The notes under the pieces: model-generated
The model's input: only the letters and a program-made list of their open reading frames with translations
Databases searched by the model: none
Told to the model about the DNA's origin: nothing
Assembly: GCF_027921765.1 (NCBI RefSeq)
Contig: NZ_BSEJ01000004.1
Coordinates: forward strand, 1-64,000
Direction: 5' to 3'
Source: Microbacterium barkeri
GTDB lineage: Bacteria > Actinomycetota > Actinomycetes > Actinomycetales > Microbacteriaceae
Length of the DNA: 64,000 nucleotides
Part shown: piece after piece, positions 55,227 through 64,000 of the stretch
Numbering within the stretch: position 1 is the first letter of the stretch
Layout of the letters: every line of letters starts with the position of its first letter
Translations under genes and position numbers: made by a program

Positions 55227-56033
55227 CTACTCCCAGACCGCCGTCTCGGGGTCGATCCCGCGCGCGCGTGCGCTCTCGTCGACCGCGCGCCGGAACCAGG
55301 CCGCGAGGCCGACGCGGATGCCGTCGTAGTGCGCCGCGAACCCCGGATCCGCCTCGTAGCGGCGGGCAAGGCACACCTGCATCTGGCGGCTGAGCGGGAA
55401 GTAGGCCGAGAACGCCTCCCGGTGGCGCTCGACGAGGTCATCGGCCTCGGCGCTGCCCGGTGCGACACCGCGGTCCATCGCGTCCGCGAGCGAGCGCTCG
55501 ACGCCCGCGACGCGGTCGGCGACCTCGCGCCACTCCTCGGCGGTGCGGTCGGCGGCCGCCTCGGCGAACTGCCGCCACTGCCGTGTGCCGCCGTAGGCCT
55601 CGCGCGCGCCGCGCGCCTGCTCGGGGTCCCAGCCGGATCCGAACACCTCCCGCTGCACCTCGTCCGCGAGCGGGACGCCGCGCTCGTGCGCGGCGATCAT
55701 CCGCTCGAGGCCCGATCCGAGCCGGTTCAGCCGCGCGATCCGCTCCTCGAGCTGGGCGTGCGCCGCCCGGAGCGTGCCCGCCGCCTCGGGCGACGCGCCG
55801 TCGAGGATCGCGCGGATGTCCTCGAGCGCGACGCCGATCTCGCGGTAGATCGCGACGCGGCGCAGCCGATCGAGGTCCGGCGCCGTGTAGAGCCGATAGC
55901 CCGCCGGCGTCCGTTCCGACGGGCTCGCCAGCCCGATCGCGTCCCAGTGGTGCAGCGTCCGCACCGTGACCCCGAGCTGCGCAGCCGCCTGCCCCACCGT
56001 CAGGCCGTCGACGTCATCGCGCATGCTCCCCAT
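55227..56033 (-). CDS. MerR-family regulator with TipAS-type antibiotic-recognition domain
   Basis: This is a 268-residue regulator. A MerR winged helix-turn-helix (about 10-80) contains LTVGQAAAQLGVTVRTLHHW and GYRLYTAPDLDRLRRVAIYR. A coiled coil follows (about 85-120), then a TipAS domain (about 140-265) with REAFSAYFPLSRQMQV and ARRYEADPGFAAHYD, the haem-free globin-like fold that binds thiopeptide-like drugs in TipA. It probably activates nearby genes on sensing a peptide antibiotic. The ATG at 56033 was chosen; an ATG at 56024 is the alternative. It overlaps the end of the VOC gene by 20 bases and is in the same operon. Confidence 0.84.
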   Translation of the reverse strand: MGSMRDDVDGLTVGQAAAQLGVTVRTLHHWDAIGLASPSERTPAGYRLYTAPDLDRLRRVAIYREIGVALEDIRAILDGASPEAAGTLRAAHAQLEERIARLNRLGSGLERMIAAHERGVPLADEVQREVFGSGWDPEQARGAREAYGGTRQWRQFAEAAADRTAEEWREVADRVAGVERSLADAMDRGVAPGSAEADDLVERHREAFSAYFPLSRQMQVCLARRYEADPGFAAHYDGIRVGLAAWFRRAVDESARARGIDPETAVWE

Positions 56034-56553
56034 TCTGCTCACGGGCCGCATCGGGCGCCGTGATGCCGAGCTCCGCGAGGTGGCACGCGGCGTCGCTCTC
56101 CGGGTCCCAGGGCAGGGGCGCGGTGAACACGACCCGGGCGTTCTCGGGCGTCCGGATCTCGAGGTCGCGCGTGCCCCACGGCGTGTCGCGCGGGCCGTCG
56201 ACCGCGTCCGCCCTGAGGGCACGGCACGCGGCGGCGACCGGCTCGATCTGCCGGAGGACGCAGGCGAAGCTGACGCTCATCGCGGGAGGCGGCGCGGGGG
56301 CATCGCCCGCGGGCACGAGGAGGACGTCCTGGAAGGCCCAGCGCCGCAGATGCACGATCCCGCCCGGAACGCTGAACAGCTCGATGAAGCCGAGCCCTCT
56401 CGTCCAGAACTCCACGGACGCGGGCAGGTCGGGCGCGGGGATGGTGACGAAGGAGGGCATCGCGTAGATGCCGCGGAACGGCTCGGGCGCGACCGCGTCG
56501 GGGTCGCGCGGCGGCACGGGGCTGATCTCGAAGGCGTCGTAGTAGTCGGTCAT
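56014..56553 (-). CDS. VOC-superfamily (glyoxalase/bleomycin-resistance-like) protein
   Basis: This 179-residue protein has a vicinal-oxygen-chelate beta-alpha-beta-beta-beta pattern: FVTIPAPDLPASVEFWTRGL (about 33-52), GFIELFSVPGGIVHLRRW, then a second half with VSFACVLRQIEPVAAACRAL and WGTRDLEIRTPENARVVF. VOC proteins include glyoxalase I, dioxygenases and drug-binding resistance proteins; metal ligands are not certain here. The Shine-Dalgarno sequence GGTGGAG precedes the ATG. It is co-transcribed with, and overlaps, the TipA-like regulator, which suggests a stress or antibiotic response role. Confidence 0.78.
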   Translation of the reverse strand: MTDYYDAFEISPVPPRDPDAVAPEPFRGIYAMPSFVTIPAPDLPASVEFWTRGLGFIELFSVPGGIVHLRRWAFQDVLLVPAGDAPAPPPAMSVSFACVLRQIEPVAAACRALRADAVDGPRDTPWGTRDLEIRTPENARVVFTAPLPWDPESDAACHLAELGITAPDAAREQNGEHAR

Positions 56554-56628
56554 GCGCTCCACCCTCGAGCCTGACGCTGCGTGAGGGTCAAGTCGCGTCC
56601 CGCTTTCGTCCGCGCAGAGCCCACCAGG

Positions 56629-58925
<2,297 letters not shown>

Positions 58926-58934
58926 CCATCCGCT

Positions 58935-58972
58935 CGACGACGCCCGCCCCTCGCCGGGGGCGGGCGTCGTCG
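58935..58972 (+). terminator. Terminator of icd
   Basis: A perfect 16-bp stem (GACGACGCCCGCCCC and its complement, plus one closing pair) with a 6-base loop starts 10 bases after the icd stop codon. Confidence 0.85.
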
Positions 58973-59072
58973 CATGCCGGGCCGGATGACGCTTTCCGTC
59001 GCGCGCACGCGGCGCGCTAGGCTCGCCCTCGGTCCTTCCACCGCAGCCCCGACCTCAGGAGGAACGCCGACG

Positions 59073-60038
59073 ATGGCGCACTTCGATCTCCCCCTCGACC
59101 AGCTCCGCACGTACCGGCCCGAGCTCCCCGTGCCCGACGACTTCGACGCCTTCTGGGAGCGCACGCTCGCCGAGTCGCGGGATGCGGCCTGGGCTCCGCG
59201 CCTCGAGCCGGTCGACACCGGGCTCACGCTCGTCGACGTGCACGACGTCGCGTTCGCGGGCTTCGGCGGCGACACGATCCGCGGCTGGTGGCAGGTTCCC
59301 GCCGCGAGCGCGCCCCGTGCGATCGTCGTCGAGTTCGTCGGCTACTCGGGCGGCCGCGGCCCCGCTCACGAGGTGGGCTCGTTCCCGCTCGCGGGATGCG
59401 CACGGCTTATCGTCGACACGCGCGGCCAGGGCTGGGGCCACTGGAGCATGGGCGGCGCCACGGCCGACCCGCACGGCAGCGGCTCGCAGGCGCCGGGCGT
59501 CATGACGCGCGGCATCGAGAGCCCCGAGACCTACTACTACCGCCGCGCGTTCACCGACGCGGCACTCGCCGTGGACGCCGCTCGCGCGCTCGCGCCCGGG
59601 CTCCCGGTCTTCGTCGCGGGCGGAAGCCAGGGCGGCGGCCTCTCGATCGCAGCGGCGGCGCTCGCCGGCGACGTGGCGGGCGCCATGCCCGACGTGCCGT
59701 TCCTGTGCGACTTCCCGCGCGCGACGACGCTCGTCGACTCGATGCCGTACGGCGAGATCCGCACCTACCTCTCGGCGCACCGCGACCGGATCGACGACGT
59801 CTACCGCACGCTGTCGTACTTCGACGGGGTTACGCTCGCGTCGCGGGCGACGGCTCCCGCGCTGTTCTCGGTCGCGCTCATGGACGCGATCTGCCCGCCC
59901 TCGACGGTGTTCGGCGCCTTCAACGCGTGGGGCGCGGAGGACAAGGAGATCGAGGTCTATCCGTTCAACAACCACGAGGGCGGGGGCGGCGCGCAGCGCG
60001 CGGCGCAGCTGGCGTGGCTCGGGCGTCGCCTCGGCTGA
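59073..60038 (+). CDS. Acetyl xylan esterase / cephalosporin-C deacetylase family protein, CE7
   Basis: This 321-residue CE7 esterase has the family length (about 320). The diagnostic motifs are RGQGWG (oxyanion-side RGQ) in LIVDTRGQG, the nucleophile Ser in VAGGSQGGGLS (about residue 186), and HE in FNNHEGGG near residue 305; the Asp is in ALMDAICPPSTVF. It removes O-acetyl groups from short xylo- and other oligosaccharides and is cytoplasmic (no signal peptide). The ATG at 59073 has AGGAGG upstream; a longer frame from 58974 has no support. Neighbouring pectin-esterase genes suggest it handles imported acetylated oligosaccharides. Confidence 0.9.
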   Translation: MAHFDLPLDQLRTYRPELPVPDDFDAFWERTLAESRDAAWAPRLEPVDTGLTLVDVHDVAFAGFGGDTIRGWWQVPAASAPRAIVVEFVGYSGGRGPAHEVGSFPLAGCARLIVDTRGQGWGHWSMGGATADPHGSGSQAPGVMTRGIESPETYYYRRAFTDAALAVDAARALAPGLPVFVAGGSQGGGLSIAAAALAGDVAGAMPDVPFLCDFPRATTLVDSMPYGEIRTYLSAHRDRIDDVYRTLSYFDGVTLASRATAPALFSVALMDAICPPSTVFGAFNAWGAEDKEIEVYPFNNHEGGGGAQRAAQLAWLGRRLG

Positions 60039-60101
60039 CGACACGGCATTCGCCCGCGCTGCCTGGCGTCGCCCGCCGCGGCGCTGTGCCACACTGATCT
60101 C

Positions 60102-60114
60102 GTAAAGCGTTTAC
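60102..60114. promoter_or_regulatory. Operator-like palindrome upstream of the LacI gene
   Basis: GTAAAGCGTTTAC has perfect GTAAA/TTTAC arms around GCG, a LacI-type site, 35 bases before the regulator start. It suggests autoregulation. Confidence 0.6.
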
Positions 60115-60149
60115 CGAGCCGTCGCAGACGACGGCGGGACGGGGGTCGG

Positions 60150-61154
60150 ATGAAGCGGGTGGGCATCCGCGACGTCGCCGTCCTCGCCGGCGTCTCGATC
60201 AGCTCGGTCTCGAACGCCCTCAACCGGCCGGAGGCCGTGAGCGATCATGTGCGCACGCGCGTGCACGCCGCCGTCGACCAGCTCGGGTACGTGCCGCTGC
60301 GTGCGGCGCAGCAGCTCCGCGCGGGGCGCAGCGGACTCATCGGCATGACCGTCATCAGCATCGGCAACCCCTTCTTCGCCGAGATGCTCGAGGGGGCCGA
60401 GGAGGCGACGTCGGCCGCGGGCTACCAGGTCATGCTCGGCAACAGCGACGACAGCGCCCAGCGCGAGAGCAGCTATCTCGAGCTGTTCGAGCAGGCGCAC
60501 GTGGAGGGCATGCTCATCTCGCCGTTCGGAGACGTCGGGCCCGCGCTCGAGCGCCTGCGCGCGCAGCAGATCCCGGTCGCGCTCGTGGACGGCGTCGACG
60601 AGAAGGGGCTCACGCCCTCCGTCTCGCTCGACAACGTGCTGGGCGGGCGGATGGCCGTGCAGCACCTCATCGAGCTCGGCCGGCGGCGGATCGCGTTCGT
60701 GGGCGCGCGCGAGGAGGTGCGCCAGACGCGCGACCGCCTGCGCGGAGCCGCCGCGGCGGCGCAGGACGCGGGCCTCTCCCTCGACGTGACGCTCAGCGGG
60801 CGCACGACTCCGCGAGTGGGCGCCGAGATCGGCGAGCGCATCGCCGCGCTGCCCGCGGCCGAGCGCCCCGATGCGGTGTTCGCCGCCAACGACCAGCTCG
60901 CGTGCGGGATCGTCCACGCCCTCGTCTCCGCGGGCATCCGCGTTCCCGGCGAGATCGCCATCGTCGGATACGACGACATCCCCTTCGCCTCGATCGCGGC
61001 CGTGCCGATCACGTCGGTGCGGCAGCCGGCGCGCGCGATGGGACGCCGCGCCGCGGAGATGCTCGTCGATGCCGTGCGCGGCGCGGCGCCCGCCTCAGCG
61101 CCGGCCGAGGTGTTCGCGCCCGAGCTCGTCGTCCGGGCGTCGACGCGCGCCTGA
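60150..61154 (+). CDS. LacI-family regulator of the rhamnogalacturonan acetylesterase region
   Basis: This 334-residue regulator begins MKRVGIRDVAVLAGVSISSV, the helix-turn-helix, with SNALNRPEAVSDHVRTRV following, and a sugar-binding domain with IGMTVISIGNPFFAEMLEGA and VGYDDIPFASIAAVPITSVRQ. AAACGTTT-type sites flank the promoter of the next gene and a related GTAAAGCGTTTAC site precedes this one. It is therefore expected to repress both itself and the secreted esterase until a pectin-derived sugar binds. The open frame and a GGGGG-rich Shine-Dalgarno support the ATG at 60150. Confidence 0.86.
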   Translation: MKRVGIRDVAVLAGVSISSVSNALNRPEAVSDHVRTRVHAAVDQLGYVPLRAAQQLRAGRSGLIGMTVISIGNPFFAEMLEGAEEATSAAGYQVMLGNSDDSAQRESSYLELFEQAHVEGMLISPFGDVGPALERLRAQQIPVALVDGVDEKGLTPSVSLDNVLGGRMAVQHLIELGRRRIAFVGAREEVRQTRDRLRGAAAAAQDAGLSLDVTLSGRTTPRVGAEIGERIAALPAAERPDAVFAANDQLACGIVHALVSAGIRVPGEIAIVGYDDIPFASIAAVPITSVRQPARAMGRRAAEMLVDAVRGAAPASAPAEVFAPELVVRASTRA

Positions 61155-61168
61155 CTCCCCGCGCGTCA

Positions 61169-61176
61169 AAACGTTT
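61169..61176. promoter_or_regulatory. Operator-like site A, upstream of the -35 box
   Basis: AAACGTTT palindrome, 12 bases before the -35 box of the secreted esterase promoter. Confidence 0.5.
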
Positions 61177-61187
61177 CATGTCCTGTC

Positions 61188-61216
61188 TTGACGGTCGCCG
61201 TCCCCGACGCTATGGT
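61188..61216 (+). promoter_or_regulatory. Promoter of the secreted esterase gene
   Basis: TTGACG (61188-61193) and TATGGT (61211-61216) are separated by exactly 17 bases, one of the best vegetative promoters in the window. Confidence 0.75.
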
Positions 61217-61223
61217 GCCCGGG

Positions 61224-61231
61224 AAGCGCTT
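61224..61231. promoter_or_regulatory. Operator-like site B, at the transcription start
   Basis: AAGCGCTT palindrome within GGAAGCGCTTTCC, about at the expected start of transcription. Confidence 0.5.
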
Positions 61232-61235
61232 TCCT

Positions 61236-61245
61236 GAAACGTTTC
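61236..61245. promoter_or_regulatory. Operator-like site C, downstream of the transcription start
   Basis: GAAACGTTTC is a perfect 10-bp palindrome of the LacI-family type, placed about 15-25 bases after the expected start. Confidence 0.65.
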
Positions 61246-61285
61246 CGTGCGATGAAGCACGACGTCCCCCACGATCGGAGTTGAT

Positions 61286-64000
61286 GTGAAGGGCAGAACC
61301 CTGCGCGCCGGCGAGCCCGCCGGCGAACCGACGGATGGCCGGGGGCCGCGCGCGCTGCGCGGCCTCGCGATCGCGACGGCGGCTGCCGTCGCCTTCGGAT
61401 GCATCGGCGGCGCGAGCGCCGCGCACGCCGCGACGACACCGGCCGACACGGCGGCAGCCGGCCAGCCCGTGCGATTCGACTTCGGCCCCGGCGCCGTGGC
61501 CGACGGCTACACGCAGGTCACGGCGGGCTCGGCGTACTCCCCCGAGGCGGGCTTCGGCTTCGCCCCGGGCGCGACGGTGACCGAGACCGACCGCGGCGGC
61601 GACCCTCTGAAGGGCGACTTCGCGACGGTGAGCGGCTCGAGCTTCGTCGTCGATCTCGCGAACGTCGACTACACCGTCTCGATCGTCGCCGGCGACACCG
61701 GCGGCACGACCGAGATCGCGATCGCGAGCGAGCAGATCCAGAAGGTCCAGACGACCTCGAAGGCCGCGGGCGCCTTCCTCGAGATGAACTACGACATCGC
61801 CCTCGTCGACGGGCAGCTGTCGTTCGACTTCACGGGCGCGGCCGCCAACATCAACGCGATCGTCATCACGCCGCAGGCTCCGCGCGAGGCCGCGGCGACC
61901 CCCACCGCGTACCTCACCGGCGACTCCACCGTGCAGACGTACGACCCGTACTGGGAGCCGCAGGCCGGCTGGGGTCAGATGATCGACCAGTTCCTCACCG
62001 ACGCCGTCGCCGTGGACAACCGCTCGATCGGAGGCCGCTCGTCGCGGTCGTTCGTGCAGCAGGGCCGCCTGGACGAGATCCTCCGCGTCGTGCGACCCGA
62101 CGACTACGTCTTCGTGCAGTTCGGCCACAACGACGCGACCGCGTCCGTGCCCGAGCGGTACACGCCGCCGGACCAGTTCGACGACTACCTCCGCATCTAC
62201 GTCGAGGGCACTCGCCAGCGCGGCGGCATCCCGGTGCTCGTGACCCCGGTGAACCGGCTCGACGTCGACAGCGAGACGGGGCTCTTCAACGAGAGCTTCC
62301 CCGAGTACGTCGCGGTCATGAAGGCCGTCGCCGCAGAGCTCGACGTCCCGCTGGTCGATCTCTCCGCCTCGAGCCGCGCCTACCTCGACGCGATCGGCGC
62401 CGAGGCCGCGAAGTCGGTCTTCCTCTACGCCGACCCCGGGGTGTACCCGAACCGCCCGAACGGCGTGCAGGACAACACGCACTTCCAGGAGTACGGCGCG
62501 ATCCAGATGGCGCGCCTCGTCGCGCAGGGCGTGGCCGAGCTCGGCCTGCCCATCTCGGAGGCGGTCGAGGTCACCTCGCCCTCCGAGCTCCCCGCTGCGG
62601 TCACGGGTCTCGCCGTGGCCGGAACCTCGAGCACCTCGGTGTCGCTCGAATGGGACGAGACCGCGGGCGCCGACATCTACCGGATCTACCGCAGCGAGGC
62701 CGGAGCCGACGCGTTCACCCTCGCGGCGACATCCACCGTGCCGCAGAAGAGCATCGGCTCGCTCGCGGAGGGCGGCGCGTACGACTTCCGCGTGAGCGCC
62801 GTCAACGGACTCGGCGAGGGTCCGTCGAGCGACATCGTGACCGCGACCACCCGCGCCGCGGCGTACCGCTACGACTTCCAGCCGGCCGGCGCCCCCGTCG
62901 GCGCGGGCTACACGGAGGTCAACCGCTCCACGGTCTACTCGGCGGAGCGGGGCTACGGCATCGTCGACCCGACGGGGATGATCGACCGCGACCGCGGCGC
63001 ATCGGCCGGCGACGACGTCGCGCGCGACTTCGTCGCGTACTTCAACGGCAGCTACGAGTTCGCCGTCGACGTGCCCAACGGCGAGTACTCGGCGAGCGTC
63101 ACGGTCGGCGACCTGCTCGGCACCGTCCGCACGAACGTCGAGATCGAGGGCAGCGACGAGGGCGGCCTGTCGGTCAGCCGCGGCAGCACGACGAAGGCGA
63201 TCGACGGCATCACGGTGAGCGACGGGCAGCTCAGCACCGTGATCTCGGGAGCGACCGGCCACCTCAACGGCCTCACGCTCACGCCCATCCTCGTCGCGCC
63301 CGCGGCCATCCGACTCGACGACCTCGCATTCGACGGGGCGTCCGCGACAGCCGCGCTGTCCTGGGATGCCGCGCCCGAGGCTGCGGCCTACCGGCTGTAC
63401 CGGACGACCGACGACGGCATCGTCCTCGTCGGCGAGACGGAGGGCACCTCCTTCGTCGACGAGACGGCGCAGCCCGGCCAGACCGCGACCTACGCCGTCA
63501 CCACCGTGACCGCGCGGGGCGACGAGTCGGTGCCCTCGGTCGGCGTCGAGGTCGAGGTCATCGACCCGGATGTCGCGGTCCCCGCGGCGCCCACGGGCCT
63601 CGCCTACGGCGACGTGCTCAAGAACTCCGTGGCGCTCTCGTGGGACGCGTCCGACGGCGCGCTGTTCTATCTCGTCAGCCGTCAGGACAAGAAGGGCGAG
63701 TGGCAGGTCATCGCGCGGGCGGATGAGCCCGCGTACGTCGACGAGGACGTCCTCACGACGATCGCGTACACCTACCGCGTGCAGGCCGTGAACGCGGGCG
63801 GGGCGTCCGAGCCCTCCGAGCCCGTCACCACGCCCGCGGTCACGACGCTCGATCGGGCCGCCGAGCGGCTCGATCGCGCCCCTGTGGCCGTCGCGCAGGA
63901 GCAGGGCGTCTACGTCGGATGGCGCCTGCTGGGCGACGACGCGCAGGATGCCGCGTTCCACGTCTACCGCGACGGCGAGAGGATCACCGAGGAGCCGATC
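61286..64000 (+). CDS. Secreted rhamnogalacturonan acetylesterase (CE12-like SGNH hydrolase) with fibronectin type III repeats, partial
   Basis: The first 905 codons are present and the gene runs off the window. A signal peptide (cleavage after SAAHAA, about residue 50) leads to a carbohydrate-binding-like domain (about 63-205, starting VRFDFGPGAVADGYTQV). The SGNH esterase domain (about 212-425) has block I YLTGDSTVQTY with the nucleophile Ser, NRSIGGRSSRSF, block III VFVQFGHND and the late DNTHFQEYGA with the catalytic Asp/His. Then come a fibronectin type III domain (about 435-525), a second copy of the binding-like domain (about 530-670) and further type III domains. It deacetylates rhamnogalacturonan outside the cell. 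GTG at 61286 has CGGAG upstream. Confidence 0.88.
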   Translation, partial: MKGRTLRAGEPAGEPTDGRGPRALRGLAIATAAAVAFGCIGGASAAHAATTPADTAAAGQPVRFDFGPGAVADGYTQVTAGSAYSPEAGFGFAPGATVTETDRGGDPLKGDFATVSGSSFVVDLANVDYTVSIVAGDTGGTTEIAIASEQIQKVQTTSKAAGAFLEMNYDIALVDGQLSFDFTGAAANINAIVITPQAPREAAATPTAYLTGDSTVQTYDPYWEPQAGWGQMIDQFLTDAVAVDNRSIGGRSSRSFVQQGRLDEILRVVRPDDYVFVQFGHNDATASVPERYTPPDQFDDYLRIYVEGTRQRGGIPVLVTPVNRLDVDSETGLFNESFPEYVAVMKAVAAELDVPLVDLSASSRAYLDAIGAEAAKSVFLYADPGVYPNRPNGVQDNTHFQEYGAIQMARLVAQGVAELGLPISEAVEVTSPSELPAAVTGLAVAGTSSTSVSLEWDETAGADIYRIYRSEAGADAFTLAATSTVPQKSIGSLAEGGAYDFRVSAVNGLGEGPSSDIVTATTRAAAYRYDFQPAGAPVGAGYTEVNRSTVYSAERGYGIVDPTGMIDRDRGASAGDDVARDFVAYFNGSYEFAVDVPNGEYSASVTVGDLLGTVRTNVEIEGSDEGGLSVSRGSTTKAIDGITVSDGQLSTVISGATGHLNGLTLTPILVAPAAIRLDDLAFDGASATAALSWDAAPEAAAYRLYRTTDDGIVLVGETEGTSFVDETAQPGQTATYAVTTVTARGDESVPSVGVEVEVIDPDVAVPAAPTGLAYGDVLKNSVALSWDASDGALFYLVSRQDKKGEWQVIARADEPAYVDEDVLTTIAYTYRVQAVNAGGASEPSEPVTTPAVTTLDRAAERLDRAPVAVAQEQGVYVGWRLLGDDAQDAAFHVYRDGERITEEPI

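Noticed and set aside
59018..59023. TAGGCT as a leaderless promoter of the CE7 gene
   Set aside because: It lies about 49 bases before the ATG, and an AGGAGG Shine-Dalgarno precedes the start, so this gene has an ordinary leader.
61166..63961. Minus-strand open frame of 931 codons opposite the secreted esterase
   Set aside because: Antisense shadow. The plus-strand frame from 61286 stays open to the window end and has signal peptide, SGNH and fibronectin motifs.

Overview
The window is high-GC DNA (about 70% G+C by eye) with dense gene packing, start/stop overlaps (ATGA, GTGA), many GTG starts and many promoters placed directly on the start codon. These traits, with a DtxR/IdeR-type iron box, a monomeric NADP isocitrate dehydrogenase, a protein O-mannosyltransferase beside rsmI, and the order metG-tatD-rsmA-ispE, fit an actinobacterium of the Microbacteriaceae (Microbacterium-like). 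The assignment is inferred from gene content only. No rRNA, tRNA or CRISPR array was seen, and no gene-free stretch exceeds about 180 bases.

Layout. 1-1165: the end of a probable IS256-family transposase beside a DUF222 gene that has lost its HNH half. 1308-4830: three GNAT acetyltransferases and an ABC-F ATPase. 4969-8997: an iron-siderophore ABC importer whose two divergent arms share an iron box. 9058-14172: a monosaccharide ABC importer of the ChvE/MmsA/MmsB type with its LacI regulator. 14327-16614: a translationally coupled pair, a divergent MIO-type (histidine ammonia-lyase superfamily) enzyme and an unrecognised two-helix membrane protein. This is the most novel-looking item. 16688-20976: the housekeeping operon metG-tatD-rsmA-ispE. 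21019-30074: a complete beta-1,4-galactan system with LacI regulator, GH42 beta-galactosidase, oligosaccharide ABC importer and secreted GH53 galactanase. 30081-32343: a divergent LysR / FAD-oxidase pair. 32359-36289: rsmI, a DUF4407 membrane protein and a protein O-mannosyltransferase. 36347-44072: a GH1 beta-glucosidase with a peptide-type (Dpp/Opp) ABC importer and a LacI regulator, probably a beta-glucoside or cello-oligosaccharide system. 44218-48785: an aldo/keto reductase, a glycosyltransferase and a GH92 alpha-mannosidase. 48871-56553: RNase HI with an added C-terminal domain, DUF817 and DUF1361 membrane proteins, HrpA helicase, and a VOC / TipA-like regulator pair. 56715-58925: icd. 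59073-64000: a CE7 acetyl esterase, a LacI regulator and a large secreted CE12-type rhamnogalacturonan acetylesterase that runs off the window.

How it works together. Much of the window serves plant cell-wall sugars. A secreted galactanase cuts pectic galactan side chains, a lipoprotein-fed importer takes up galacto-oligosaccharides and a cytoplasmic GH42 enzyme finishes them. A separate importer plus GH1 enzyme probably handles beta-glucosides. CE12 and CE7 esterases remove acetyl groups from pectin and xylan-type material. Four LacI-family regulators sit beside their targets, and operator-like palindromes overlap or flank recognisable promoters at each locus. This suggests a plant-, litter- or soil-associated lifestyle.

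A second theme is translation start type. Twelve genes have a TANNNT hexamer 6-8 nt before the start codon (ten at 6-7 nt, two at 8 nt) and no convincing Shine-Dalgarno requirement, the arrangement expected for leaderless mRNAs. The transporter and sugar-catabolic genes mostly carry clear Shine-Dalgarno sequences instead.
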